DNA of 64,000 bases from an uncultured Flavobacteriales bacterium (GTDB lineage: Bacteria; Bacteroidota; Bacteroidia; Flavobacteriales_D; Sanyastnellaceae): assembly GCA_905478795.1 (NCBI GenBank), contig CAJQJX010000003.1, positions 46,369 through 110,368 on the forward strand, in the 5' to 3' direction. Shown here piece by piece: positions 17,983-25,932 of this stretch (position 1 is its first letter; each line of letters opens with the position of its first letter). Position numbers and translations under genes: made by a program. The notes under the pieces were generated by a model. The model was given only the letters and a program-made list of their open reading frames with translations, searched no databases and was not told where the DNA came from.

Positions 17983-20175
17983 TTATTGCGTGATGCCCTC
18001 CAAGTCCATCATGAATGCATACTCCAGCGCGGTCTCGCGGTAGCGGCGGAAACGGCCAGACTGACCGCCGTGTCCAGCATCCATATTGGTGTGAAACAGC
18101 AACAGGTTGTCTCCTTTGTGGTAGTCCCGCAGCTTCGCCACCCATTTCGCAGGTTCCCAATACTGCACTTGGCTGTCCCAGTAACCCGTGGTCACCAGCG
18201 TATTGGGATACTCTTGGGCCACCACTTGATCATACGGGCTGTATGACTTCATGTAATGGTAGTACTCCTCGTTTTTGGGATTCCCCCACTCATCAAACTC
18301 AAACGTTGTGAGTGGGATGGACTCGTCAAGCATGGTGCTCACCACATCAACAAAAGGCACCGCTGCCACCACCCCGTTAAAAAGATCGGGCGCTTGGTTC
18401 ATGACGGCACCCATCAACAGGCCTCCCGCTGATCCTCCCATGGCATAGAAATGCTCGGGAGACGTGTATTTCATCTCCACCATCGCACGGCCCACGTCTT
18501 CAAAGTCGTTGAATGTGTTTTGCTTCTTCAAGAGTTTTCCGTTCTCATACCAATCGCGGCCCATCTCTTGGCCTCCGCGGATGTGGGCAATGGCATACAC
18601 AAAACCACGGTCCAACAACGACAGGCGCACGCTGGAGAAATAAGGGTCCATACTGGCGCCGTAACTGCCATATGCATACAGCAAGAAGGGGTTTTCTCCG
18701 TTGCGTTCTGTGCCTTTCCGGTACACCATGCTCACGGGAACCTTGACGCCATCCCGAACCTCCACCATCAGACGCTCCGAGGTGTAATTGTCGGGAGAGA
18801 AATTGTCATCGATGACCTCTTGTTGCTTGAGCAAGGTGCGCTCGCCCGTCCTCATGTTGTGGTCGAAGGTGCTGCCCGGGGTCGTCATGGAGGAGTAGCC
18901 AAAGCGGAGGATCTCGGTATTAAAATCCGGATTTGAACGGGGACCCGCTGTGTAAGCAGGGTCATTGAACTCCAAGTACTCATCCTGAGACCCGTCCCAG
19001 GTTGTTATGCGGATTTGGGTCAGCCCTTCCTTGCGCTCTTCGACCACGAGGTGATCCTTGAAGATCTCAATGCCCTCCAAGAAAACATCATCGCGGTGGG
19101 CGATCACCTCTTCCCAGTTCTCTTTGCTGGTCGCTCCCACCGGAGTCCGCATCAAGCGGAAGTTCTTGGCTTCCCAATTGGTGACGATATAGAAATGATC
19201 GCCATAGTGGCTGATCCCGTATTCAAGGTCGCGCTCGCGTGGCTGCACCACCTGCCATTCACCGGTCGGGTCGTCAGCAGACAACACGCGGTAATCCTGA
19301 GAAAGCGTCTGTGAAGAATAGATCACCAGAAAGGCGTCGCTCTTTGTGCGATAGACACCACAGGAAAAAGTCTCGTCTGTTTCCTCAAAGACCAACACAT
19401 CCTCCTCGGTCGAAGTGCCCAAAACATGTCGGTATACCTGATAACTCCTCAAGGTTTGCGGATCTCGACGGGTATAGAACACCGTGCTGTTGTCGGCAGC
19501 CCAAGTGGCGCCTCCTGTGGTCAGCGGAATCTCATCCTCCAACATTTCACCTGTAGACAGGTCCTTGAAATGCACGGTGTACTGCCTCCGGCTCACTGTA
19601 TCTACACCAAAAGCGAGCAGGCGGTTGTCATCGCTCACCCCCATTCCACCAACGGCAAAATAATCGTGGCCTTCTGCCAACTCATTCTGGTCGAGCATGA
19701 CCTCTTCTTCGCCAGTACACTCGTCATACTTGGTTTCCTCTCCCGCGGGCTTTCGGCAGTTGATGGCATACTCCTTACCCTCCTCGAACCGCGTATAGTA
19801 CCAATATCCTCGGTCCTTTACAGGAACACTGGTGTCGTCCTTTTTGATGCGGCCTACAATTTCATCAAACAACACCTCTTGCAGCCCTTCGGTATGCTTG
19901 AGTGCAGCGTCGATGTAGTCGTTCTCCTCCACCAAGTAGTCCAGTACGTCTTGGGTTTGGGCATCGGGCGTCTCCGCGTTCTTCTGCTCGTCACTCAAAC
20001 GCATCCAGAAGTAATCGTCAACACGGGTATCCCCATGTTCGGTCAACTCCAACGGAATCTGTTTCGCGTCGGGAGCGGTAGGCGTTTCGGAATGGGACAT
20101 CTCGGAATCCGTTGTTGAACAGGCGGCAAAAGTGGCGGCGCAAAACAGCGCCAAAGAGAGAGAAATACGGCTCAT
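17983..20175 (-). CDS. ptrB: oligopeptidase B-like S9 serine peptidase, lipoprotein
   Basis: Cleaves oligopeptides, in the characterised family after basic residues. The 730-residue protein has an N-terminal beta-propeller and a C-terminal alpha/beta-hydrolase domain with YGSYGASMDPYFS, AIAHIRGGQEMGRDWYENG, the nucleophile motif GGSAGGLLMG and the catalytic His in DAGHGGQSGR. Unlike cytosolic E. coli PtrB it begins with a lipoprotein signal peptide (SLALFCAATFAAC), so it should act in the periplasm or on the surface. The ATG at 20175 (MSRISLSL) is chosen because it makes that signal peptide. Upstream about 180 bp contain only a hairpin and no other gene. Confidence 0.9.
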   Translation of the reverse strand: MSRISLSLALFCAATFAACSTTDSEMSHSETPTAPDAKQIPLELTEHGDTRVDDYFWMRLSDEQKNAETPDAQTQDVLDYLVEENDYIDAALKHTEGLQEVLFDEIVGRIKKDDTSVPVKDRGYWYYTRFEEGKEYAINCRKPAGEETKYDECTGEEEVMLDQNELAEGHDYFAVGGMGVSDDNRLLAFGVDTVSRRQYTVHFKDLSTGEMLEDEIPLTTGGATWAADNSTVFYTRRDPQTLRSYQVYRHVLGTSTEEDVLVFEETDETFSCGVYRTKSDAFLVIYSSQTLSQDYRVLSADDPTGEWQVVQPRERDLEYGISHYGDHFYIVTNWEAKNFRLMRTPVGATSKENWEEVIAHRDDVFLEGIEIFKDHLVVEERKEGLTQIRITTWDGSQDEYLEFNDPAYTAGPRSNPDFNTEILRFGYSSMTTPGSTFDHNMRTGERTLLKQQEVIDDNFSPDNYTSERLMVEVRDGVKVPVSMVYRKGTERNGENPFLLYAYGSYGASMDPYFSSVRLSLLDRGFVYAIAHIRGGQEMGRDWYENGKLLKKQNTFNDFEDVGRAMVEMKYTSPEHFYAMGGSAGGLLMGAVMNQAPDLFNGVVAAVPFVDVVSTMLDESIPLTTFEFDEWGNPKNEEYYHYMKSYSPYDQVVAQEYPNTLVTTGYWDSQVQYWEPAKWVAKLRDYHKGDNLLLFHTNMDAGHGGQSGRFRRYRETALEYAFMMDLEGITQ

Positions 20176-20310
20176 AAAATCGATGTGAATCTTCGGGAAT
20201 CCCTGCAAATTAGACCAAAAGAGCGGGTTGTTTTGATACCCCCTCTCCCTAGACTAAAAATTTTGGGACCCCTCTTACAGTTTGAACCAACACTGAGTAG
20301 GGCCAAATCA

Positions 20311-20338
20311 GCTTTCCCAAGCTTAAGGGAGGGAAAGC
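20311..20338 (-). terminator. putative terminator hairpin downstream of purS
   Basis: Perfect 8-bp inverted repeat GCTTTCCC / GGGAAAGC with a 12-nt loop, just beyond the purS stop in the purS-ptrB gap. The T-tract after it on the minus strand is weak, so its efficiency as an intrinsic terminator is uncertain. Confidence 0.4.
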
Positions 20339-20354
20339 AGCAAGGGCTAACGCC

Positions 20355-20621
20355 TTAGAGGGCAGCCTCTTCTGCAGTGAAAACCCGGAATTCGAAGCGT
20401 TCCATGATCGGGTTGGCCAACAGCTTTTCGCAAGCCTCACCTACCAAGCGTTCCGCTTCTTCTCGGCTGTCCGCCTCGATGTCCATGGTGATGTGCTTTC
20501 CAATCCGAACATTCGTCAACTGCCCCAAGCCAATGTTGGGCAGATTATTGGTGACCGCCTTGCCCTGTGGGTCAAGGAGGCCCGGAAGGGGGAGGATATC
20601 AATGGCCGCGTGGAAGTGCAT
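20355..20621 (-). CDS. purS: phosphoribosylformylglycinamidine synthase subunit PurS
   Basis: Small structural subunit that joins PurL and PurQ in the FGAM synthase complex of purine synthesis. The 88-residue protein has the typical order: an N-terminal strand, LLDPQGKAVTNNLPNIG, then VRIGKHITMDIEADSREEAERLV and a C-terminal strand. Its presence implies a three-subunit FGAM synthase in this organism; purL and purQ are not nearby. It begins 2 bp after the stop of the phosphatidylserine synthase gene. Confidence 0.9.
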   Translation of the reverse strand: MHFHAAIDILPLPGLLDPQGKAVTNNLPNIGLGQLTNVRIGKHITMDIEADSREEAERLVGEACEKLLANPIMERFEFRVFTAEEAAL

Positions 20622-20623
20622 AT

Positions 20624-21487
20624 TCAGTGCGTTTTCTTTGGAAGGAGCCGATAACTAATGGCCCCCAACATCGGGTACGAAATTAAGGCAACTGCCACAC
20701 CAGCGGGCCTCAAAATCACACAAACCAAAAGGACCATCAACAGCCAACCTAAGCGTACCAGGTCCCACTTGCGGTTTGCCCCCCAATGTTTGAGCCCTAC
20801 CTGGGGCGAATTGGAGACCATGCCCAACGGCAACAGTGTGGCTCCAGCCAGGCCCAACAGCCACAGCCAGTCGCCTTCATTCCCATTGCACTGCGACCAG
20901 ATCAACAACAAACCACCCCAAAACAAAGCGGCAAAAGGAGCTGGAATCCCCTTAAAATCCAACGTCTCGAGGTCCCTGTCGGGATTCTTTGAAGTGGCCT
21001 GTACAGAAAACCGAGCCAGCCGCCAGGCCGCTGCCATCACCACGGTCAACGGCAACAATGTGGCCCAGGCCCATCCTGGGGGAAGGACCCCAATCGCCTG
21101 CCATTCCATCATCAACGCCATTCCCACAAAAGCAGGAGCCAAACCTGCTGACACCAAGTCTGCCATGGAGTCCAGCATAGCCCCCTGCTCATTCTCAGCG
21201 CCCATCCATCGCGCCACAGCGCCATCGAGCAAGTCACACAATTGACCAAACATCCATACCAAAAGCATCCATTGCAGTCCCGCCACGCGCCTTTCATCGG
21301 CTCCCGTAATGCCCATCCACGCCTCTAAGAGCCCCAATGAATCCAACCATTCGGCCGGTGACCAGCCTAAATCAAACTCTGAAGCAGCCCACCAACAGAC
21401 CAAAGCACCCGCCCCCAGATTTGTGAGCGTCAATGCATTGGCAGGCCATGAACGCCATGCAAGTTTCTTTTCTTCCCTCCTTTCCAC
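20624..21487 (-). CDS. pssA: CDP-alcohol phosphatidyltransferase (probable phosphatidylserine synthase)
   Basis: Integral membrane enzyme that condenses CDP-diacylglycerol with an alcohol, here probably serine. The signature D-G-x2-A-R-x8-G-x3-D-x3-D is exact in DGAVARWMGAENEQGAMLD plus the following SMAD. Several hydrophobic helices flank it. I use the GTG at 21487, where the family N terminus (ANALTLTNLGAGAL) lies close to the start and a TAATTTTCG box ends 4 nt upstream; an ATG at 21550 is the alternative and would overlap the tRNA promoter. Substrate assignment (serine versus other alcohol) is by family resemblance. Confidence 0.82.
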   Translation of the reverse strand: MERREEKKLAWRSWPANALTLTNLGAGALVCWWAASEFDLGWSPAEWLDSLGLLEAWMGITGADERRVAGLQWMLLVWMFGQLCDLLDGAVARWMGAENEQGAMLDSMADLVSAGLAPAFVGMALMMEWQAIGVLPPGWAWATLLPLTVVMAAAWRLARFSVQATSKNPDRDLETLDFKGIPAPFAALFWGGLLLIWSQCNGNEGDWLWLLGLAGATLLPLGMVSNSPQVGLKHWGANRKWDLVRLGWLLMVLLVCVILRPAGVAVALISYPMLGAISYRLLPKKTH

Positions 21488-21531
21488 AACACGAAAATTA
21501 GAAGGAATGAAACCCTGCGGTACACCTTCCG

Positions 21532-21539
21532 TATATTTG
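21532..21539 (+). promoter_or_regulatory. -7 box (TATATTTG) upstream of tRNA-Cys
   Basis: Exact TAnnTTTG match ending 26 nt before the first base of tRNA-Cys, an appropriate position for a stable-RNA promoter in Bacteroidota. A clear -33 TTG is not visible. Confidence 0.55.
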
Positions 21540-21565
21540 CATCCCCGCAACGGTGGGGAAAAATT

Positions 21566-21636
21566 GGTCTGGTGGCCGAGTGGCTAGGCTCAGCTCTGCA
21601 AAAGCTGCTACAGCGGTTCGAATCCGCTCCAGACCT
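21566..21636 (+). tRNA. tRNA-Cys (GCA)
   Basis: Complete cloverleaf of 71 nt: acceptor GGTCTGG pairs with CCAGACC, D-stem GCC/GGC, anticodon stem CAGCT/AGCTG with loop CTGCAAA giving anticodon GCA, and T-arm AGCGG-TTCGAAT-CCGCT. The discriminator base is T, as expected for tRNA-Cys. The 3' CCA is not encoded. It is followed by a strong terminator and has its own -7 box. Confidence 0.95.
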
Positions 21637-21642
21637 CTAACA

Positions 21643-21670
21643 AAAAAGCCCGGCTCACGCCGGGCTTTTT
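21643..21670. terminator. bidirectional intrinsic terminator
   Basis: Perfect 12-bp stem AAAAAGCCCGGC / GCCGGGCTTTTT with a TCAC tetraloop. The A-tract on one side and T-tract on the other let it end tRNA-Cys transcription on the plus strand and the GH81 gene on the minus strand. Confidence 0.9.
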
Positions 21671-21690
21671 CATTCGCTCGATGGAGAGCG

Positions 21691-24648
21691 CTATTCGTTG
21701 CAAACCTGTCCAAATTCTGACAGCACAAGCAAAATGTCTGACACGCCAATCAAACCGTCTTGGTTCACATCGGCGGGACAACTCGAAGACAGGTCAAATT
21801 CGCAGCTTCCGTTGTCCATCGTGGCATTCGAGACGAAGTTCAACGCTCCCGGGTAAGTGCAGCCCGCGACATCGTCTGCGTCGCAAATTCCATTGGCATT
21901 GGTGTCGCTTTGGCAATCACCATTGCACGTTCCCACTGCATCGTAAGTGCCAACACAAGGGTCCACATCATCACAGATTCCATCTGAATCCATGTCCATG
22001 GTGCACCCTCCTCCGCAGACGCCGAGCACGTCAACTTCGTTGCCATTGCAGTCACAATCACCCACAGGAACATCTGCACAGCCACAATCATATACCGCTC
22101 CAGGGCCATTGCAGACCCCACAGGCATCGAAGACACCAACGCAAGGGTCTACGTTGTCACAAATTCCGTCGTCATCCAAGTCGGCAGGACAACTGCCCGA
22201 ACAAACATCACAACTCTCCCAACAGACAGCAGGCATCACAATGGCACCGTCTACCGTCAACACGCGGTTGACAAAGGTTCCCGTGGTCAAGGTGCATGGC
22301 TCACCACTTGCAAACTGCTCAGAAACTGCCCAGTCAAACGTGGTGAACTTGTACTCTTGAAGGCTGGCCGGCCAAAACATGGTAATGGTCCAAATGCCAT
22401 CACCATCCGCATCAGAAAGCGGGTCAGAGGTTGCATTCCAACCGTTGAAGGTTCCGGCCAAATAGATGGGGCCATCGGGCGATGATGGATCATTCATGTC
22501 CACAGACAAGGTCACCGGGAAAATGCAAGAGCCATCATCGATGGTGGCATTCGCAGAGAAGTTGACGGCGTCTGAATCCGTGCAACCCAAAACGGTACCG
22601 CCGCCACCGCCACCGCCGCCACCATCCCCTACACCTGGTCGGGTGGCCAACCAATACAAGGTGTTGGTTTTAGTATTGCCGTCGTCATAACCATTCAACG
22701 TGGCGGCTTCACTCCAAGCTGCGGCGGGGTCGATGACCGCATGGGCCATGTAAATGAATCCTTTCCAACCCTCACCCAGTGCAGGGTTTCCGAGCACAGT
22801 CGACACGACTGGGTACTCTTCCTCTATCCACTCAGCGCGCAGCAATTCCTCGGTAATGGGGGTATATGGCAACATTTGAATGCCATGAATGAACTCGAGG
22901 TTAGCTCCGAAGAATGTCCCGTGGTCCACCTTGGTTCCCCAAAGAATCCCCACCACCTTATTGGAGGCAAAAGGCTCAGGGTAGATGCCTTCTCCCGAGT
23001 TGATTTGCCAATACTTCCAAGTGGCTCGCAGCTCGGTGGCCAGCATCATCCTACCCAGATCGCGGATGCGGTCATCCTCAATGGCCAAACCATACAGGTA
23101 CACCGCGTACCAAGCATTCACAGCTTCTGAAGAGCTCTCTTGGTTCCGAGCGTCGCCAAACTCAAACAAACCGGCTGCCCAAGAATGGCCCACAAACCAA
23201 TCCTTGTTGCGCATGTACCCATAATGCGGGTCCGCCCCTGAAGGCTCTGCGATATCCCGGATCAAATCCATCACCTCATCGCCCCATTGAGACACCCACG
23301 CCGGATTGTCCTTGGCCATAGCGGCCGCGGCATAAATCCAATAACCATAGTGGAAATGGTGGTCGTTGTAATAGCCCTGTCCAAAGGCTGCTCCAGGGTT
23401 GCTGATGCCAGAAGAAACCACGAGTCCTCCCCAGGTATTGTCGTACAACAGAGGGTCGCCGTTTTGACCCGCCAACCGCTCCTCAAGAGCTGAACCCAAA
23501 GCGTTGCGGTATCCGTTGGCCAGGGTTGTTTCACCCAGCTCGTCGGCAATCAAAGCCAAACGCGCCAAGGCAGAAAACTGCTTGCCACCGAAATAAGGGT
23601 CCGGTGCTGTCACGGCAAAACCGATATCCTGGGCAAGGGCGTTGCGAACGTCCTGTTCCAATGCTGGCTCAATGCCATTGGGCGACTCAAAACCGATCGT
23701 GGTAAGCGGTTCTTCCATGGTCCAGGCCAGCCCAGAAATGCCCGTCATGTCCCCTTTCAATGTATTGCGGACCAGACCGGGAGTTGTAGGGGACGAAAGA
23801 ACATCCATGTGGTGCGGCAAAGCGAGCATCAACAATGGCCCACTGCCCTCTGTCTCCCAATCAAAAACCAATTCACCCATGTCTCCCGTAGCCGTAGCAG
23901 AAACTTCTCCTCCGACTGGAATGCGTCCAGCATGTGCGTCAAGTACAGCCTCGTCACCCCCTTGAGACAGGGCCGCTCTCAAGGTTCCAGTAAAGGAGCC
24001 TGAAGCCACCAAAGCCCCCCCCGAGACACTCATGGTCACGGTCGATGAGGCATAGACGATCCAGGTCTGTCCATTGTTGAGTTGCATCACAAACTTGGTT
24101 CCCGTAACCGACCCGCTGGCCGATCCACCATTCAAACCAATAATGGCATGCACGGTACCCACACGGGGCGTAAGCCCGTTGTAATGGGCCGTCATGTAAG
24201 GTTGGCCCCGAACGAGATTGGCATGCATAGAACCGGTGCCAGAGCCCCAATCCACCCGCACATGCAGCGGGCCATAATCGGTGATTTGCCGCGCAGGAAG
24301 CCCTCCCACGGCGCCAAAATTGAGGTTGTCCGTAAACGTGGTCAAGATGTAATTCTGCGACACCACTTTTCCTGGGAATCCAAACCGCAGAGCGCTGTTG
24401 TCAACCTGAACCAAATATGGTAAGGTGTTGACCGTCAGCCCACCGCCACCCAAGACCAGGTTTTGCCACCAAGCATTGGTAGGCAACGGTGATGCCGTGT
24501 TGTCCCAGAGACCTGTTGGACTGAGACTGTGCGATTGAGAAGAAAATGTCGGTGCTGATGTCGACAAGGGGATGTCCCCCAAGAGGTTTCCTTGAGCAAA
24601 AGCGCCTGGAGTGAGGACAAAAGCAAGCAGGAAGAGAAGAGCGCGCAT
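21691..24648 (-). CDS. GH81 endo-beta-1,3-glucanase (laminarinase), modular
   Basis: Secreted enzyme predicted to hydrolyse beta-1,3-glucans such as laminarin. The 985-residue protein has a signal peptide (LLFLLAFVLTPGAFAQ), a GH81 catalytic region (about 25-670) with NAWWQNLVL, YNDHHFHYGYWIYAAAAM and the glutamate pair in QESSSEAVNAWYAVY, a nine-Gly linker near 674, a short Asp/Asn-rich CTDSDAVNFS module, a starch-binding-like beta domain (about 710-800, YLAGTFNGWNATSDPLSDAD), calcium-binding thrombospondin-3-like repeats (DLDDDGICDNVDPC and two more), and a dockerin-like end (CPADVNQDGLIGVSDILL). No standard T9SS C-terminal domain is recognised. Start at 24648 is set by the signal peptide. 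Lies 57 bp after pgk. Confidence 0.88.
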   Translation of the reverse strand: MRALLFLLAFVLTPGAFAQGNLLGDIPLSTSAPTFSSQSHSLSPTGLWDNTASPLPTNAWWQNLVLGGGGLTVNTLPYLVQVDNSALRFGFPGKVVSQNYILTTFTDNLNFGAVGGLPARQITDYGPLHVRVDWGSGTGSMHANLVRGQPYMTAHYNGLTPRVGTVHAIIGLNGGSASGSVTGTKFVMQLNNGQTWIVYASSTVTMSVSGGALVASGSFTGTLRAALSQGGDEAVLDAHAGRIPVGGEVSATATGDMGELVFDWETEGSGPLLMLALPHHMDVLSSPTTPGLVRNTLKGDMTGISGLAWTMEEPLTTIGFESPNGIEPALEQDVRNALAQDIGFAVTAPDPYFGGKQFSALARLALIADELGETTLANGYRNALGSALEERLAGQNGDPLLYDNTWGGLVVSSGISNPGAAFGQGYYNDHHFHYGYWIYAAAAMAKDNPAWVSQWGDEVMDLIRDIAEPSGADPHYGYMRNKDWFVGHSWAAGLFEFGDARNQESSSEAVNAWYAVYLYGLAIEDDRIRDLGRMMLATELRATWKYWQINSGEGIYPEPFASNKVVGILWGTKVDHGTFFGANLEFIHGIQMLPYTPITEELLRAEWIEEEYPVVSTVLGNPALGEGWKGFIYMAHAVIDPAAAWSEAATLNGYDDGNTKTNTLYWLATRPGVGDGGGGGGGGGTVLGCTDSDAVNFSANATIDDGSCIFPVTLSVDMNDPSSPDGPIYLAGTFNGWNATSDPLSDADGDGIWTITMFWPASLQEYKFTTFDWAVSEQFASGEPCTLTTGTFVNRVLTVDGAIVMPAVCWESCDVCSGSCPADLDDDGICDNVDPCVGVFDACGVCNGPGAVYDCGCADVPVGDCDCNGNEVDVLGVCGGGCTMDMDSDGICDDVDPCVGTYDAVGTCNGDCQSDTNANGICDADDVAGCTYPGALNFVSNATMDNGSCEFDLSSSCPADVNQDGLIGVSDILLVLSEFGQVCNE

Positions 24649-24705
24649 TCCCTGAAATTTACGCCCCCCACTCCACACTGGCCGGAAATCAAACAATGAC
24701 TTCTG

Positions 24706-25908
24706 TCAGTCTTTTGTAATTGCCGCAATGCCAGGAAGGGTTTTGCCCTCGAGGCCTTCAAGCATGGCGCCACCACCCGTGGAAACGTAACTGACCTTCT
24801 CTGCCAAGCCCGCTTTATTGACGGCCGCCACCGAGTCGCCTCCGCCAACCAAAGTGTAAGCTCCTCCTTCTGTGGCCTTGACAATCGCATTGGCAATGTG
24901 GTTGGTGCCCTCTGCAAACCGGTCAAACTCAAACACGCCCATGGGACCATTCCACAAAATTGTCTGGCAATCGCCCAAGGCCGTGGCAAAAGCTACACGG
25001 CTATTCGCCCCAATGTCCATGCCCTCCCATCCATCGGGGATGGCATCAGTCGGGTGCGTCTCCTGAGCCGCGTCCGGCGAAAAGCCATCGCCGCACAGTG
25101 TATCGGTAGGTAGGTGCACTTCGATGCCTTTTTCCTTGGCCGCTTCGAGCAAAGCCAGCGCTTCTGCGTGCATGTCCGATTCAACCAATGAGTCACCAAC
25201 CTGCCCTCCCTGTGCCTGAACAAACGTGTAAGCCATTCCTCCACCAATGACCAGTTTGTCCACGCGGTCGAGCAGGTTCTTCAGCACCGCCAACTTTGAG
25301 CTCACTTTGGCCCCACCAATCACTGCTGCCACAGGTTTCTGTGCCTCTCCGAGGACCTTGTCCATCGCCTTGACTTCACCTTCCATCAAAAATCCAAACG
25401 CCTTGTCTTCCGGAAAAAACTTCGCGATCACGGCCGTGGAAGCATGGGCGCGGTGTGCGGTTCCAAACGCATCGTTGATGTAGAAGTCCCCGTTCTCTGC
25501 AAGTTGTCCCGCAAAAAACTCGTCGCCTGCCTTCTCTTCTCCGTGAAAGCGCAAGTTTTCGAGCACAGCCACTTCACCCGCTGCCAAGGACTGGGTCACT
25601 TCTAACGCATCGTCACCGACACAATCAGAAGCAAACTTGACATCGCGGCCAAGCAACCCTTCTAATGTGGGCACAATGTGCTGCAAGGAGAGCGCGGCAT
25701 CCTGGCCTTTCGGACGGCCCAAATGGCTCATCAACACGACACTTCCACCTGTGTCAAGCACATGTTGGATGGTGGGCACAGCTGAACGAATTCGGGTGTT
25801 GTCCGTGACCTCGCGGCTGCCATCCTCGGCAGGGTTGGTGAGTGGAACGTTGAAATCGACACGGATGAGGGCGCGCACGCCATCGAAGGACAGGTCTTGA
25901 AAGGCCAT
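24706..25908 (-). CDS. pgk: phosphoglycerate kinase
   Basis: Glycolytic and gluconeogenic kinase interconverting 1,3-bisphosphoglycerate and 3-phosphoglycerate. The 400-residue length is standard. Family motifs include RVDFNVPL at the N terminus, MSHLGRPKG, ENLRFHGEEKAGD, NDAFGTAHRAHAS, and the C-terminal nucleotide-binding VSTGGGAMLEGLEGKTLPGI. It follows glyS by 24 bp and is likely co-transcribed with it. Confidence 0.97.
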   Translation of the reverse strand: MAFQDLSFDGVRALIRVDFNVPLTNPAEDGSREVTDNTRIRSAVPTIQHVLDTGGSVVLMSHLGRPKGQDAALSLQHIVPTLEGLLGRDVKFASDCVGDDALEVTQSLAAGEVAVLENLRFHGEEKAGDEFFAGQLAENGDFYINDAFGTAHRAHASTAVIAKFFPEDKAFGFLMEGEVKAMDKVLGEAQKPVAAVIGGAKVSSKLAVLKNLLDRVDKLVIGGGMAYTFVQAQGGQVGDSLVESDMHAEALALLEAAKEKGIEVHLPTDTLCGDGFSPDAAQETHPTDAIPDGWEGMDIGANSRVAFATALGDCQTILWNGPMGVFEFDRFAEGTNHIANAIVKATEGGAYTLVGGGDSVAAVNKAGLAEKVSYVSTGGGAMLEGLEGKTLPGIAAITKD

Positions 25909-25932
25909 GGTCAGGTTGTAAATCGTTTGGGG

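Noticed and set aside
21532..21670. tRNA-Cys considered as an integration site for a mobile element
   Set aside because: No integrase, no direct repeat of the tRNA 3' end and only core genes on both sides.
22595..22630. CCGCCACC-rich tract considered as a regulatory repeat
   Set aside because: It encodes the poly-glycine linker of the GH81 protein in frame.
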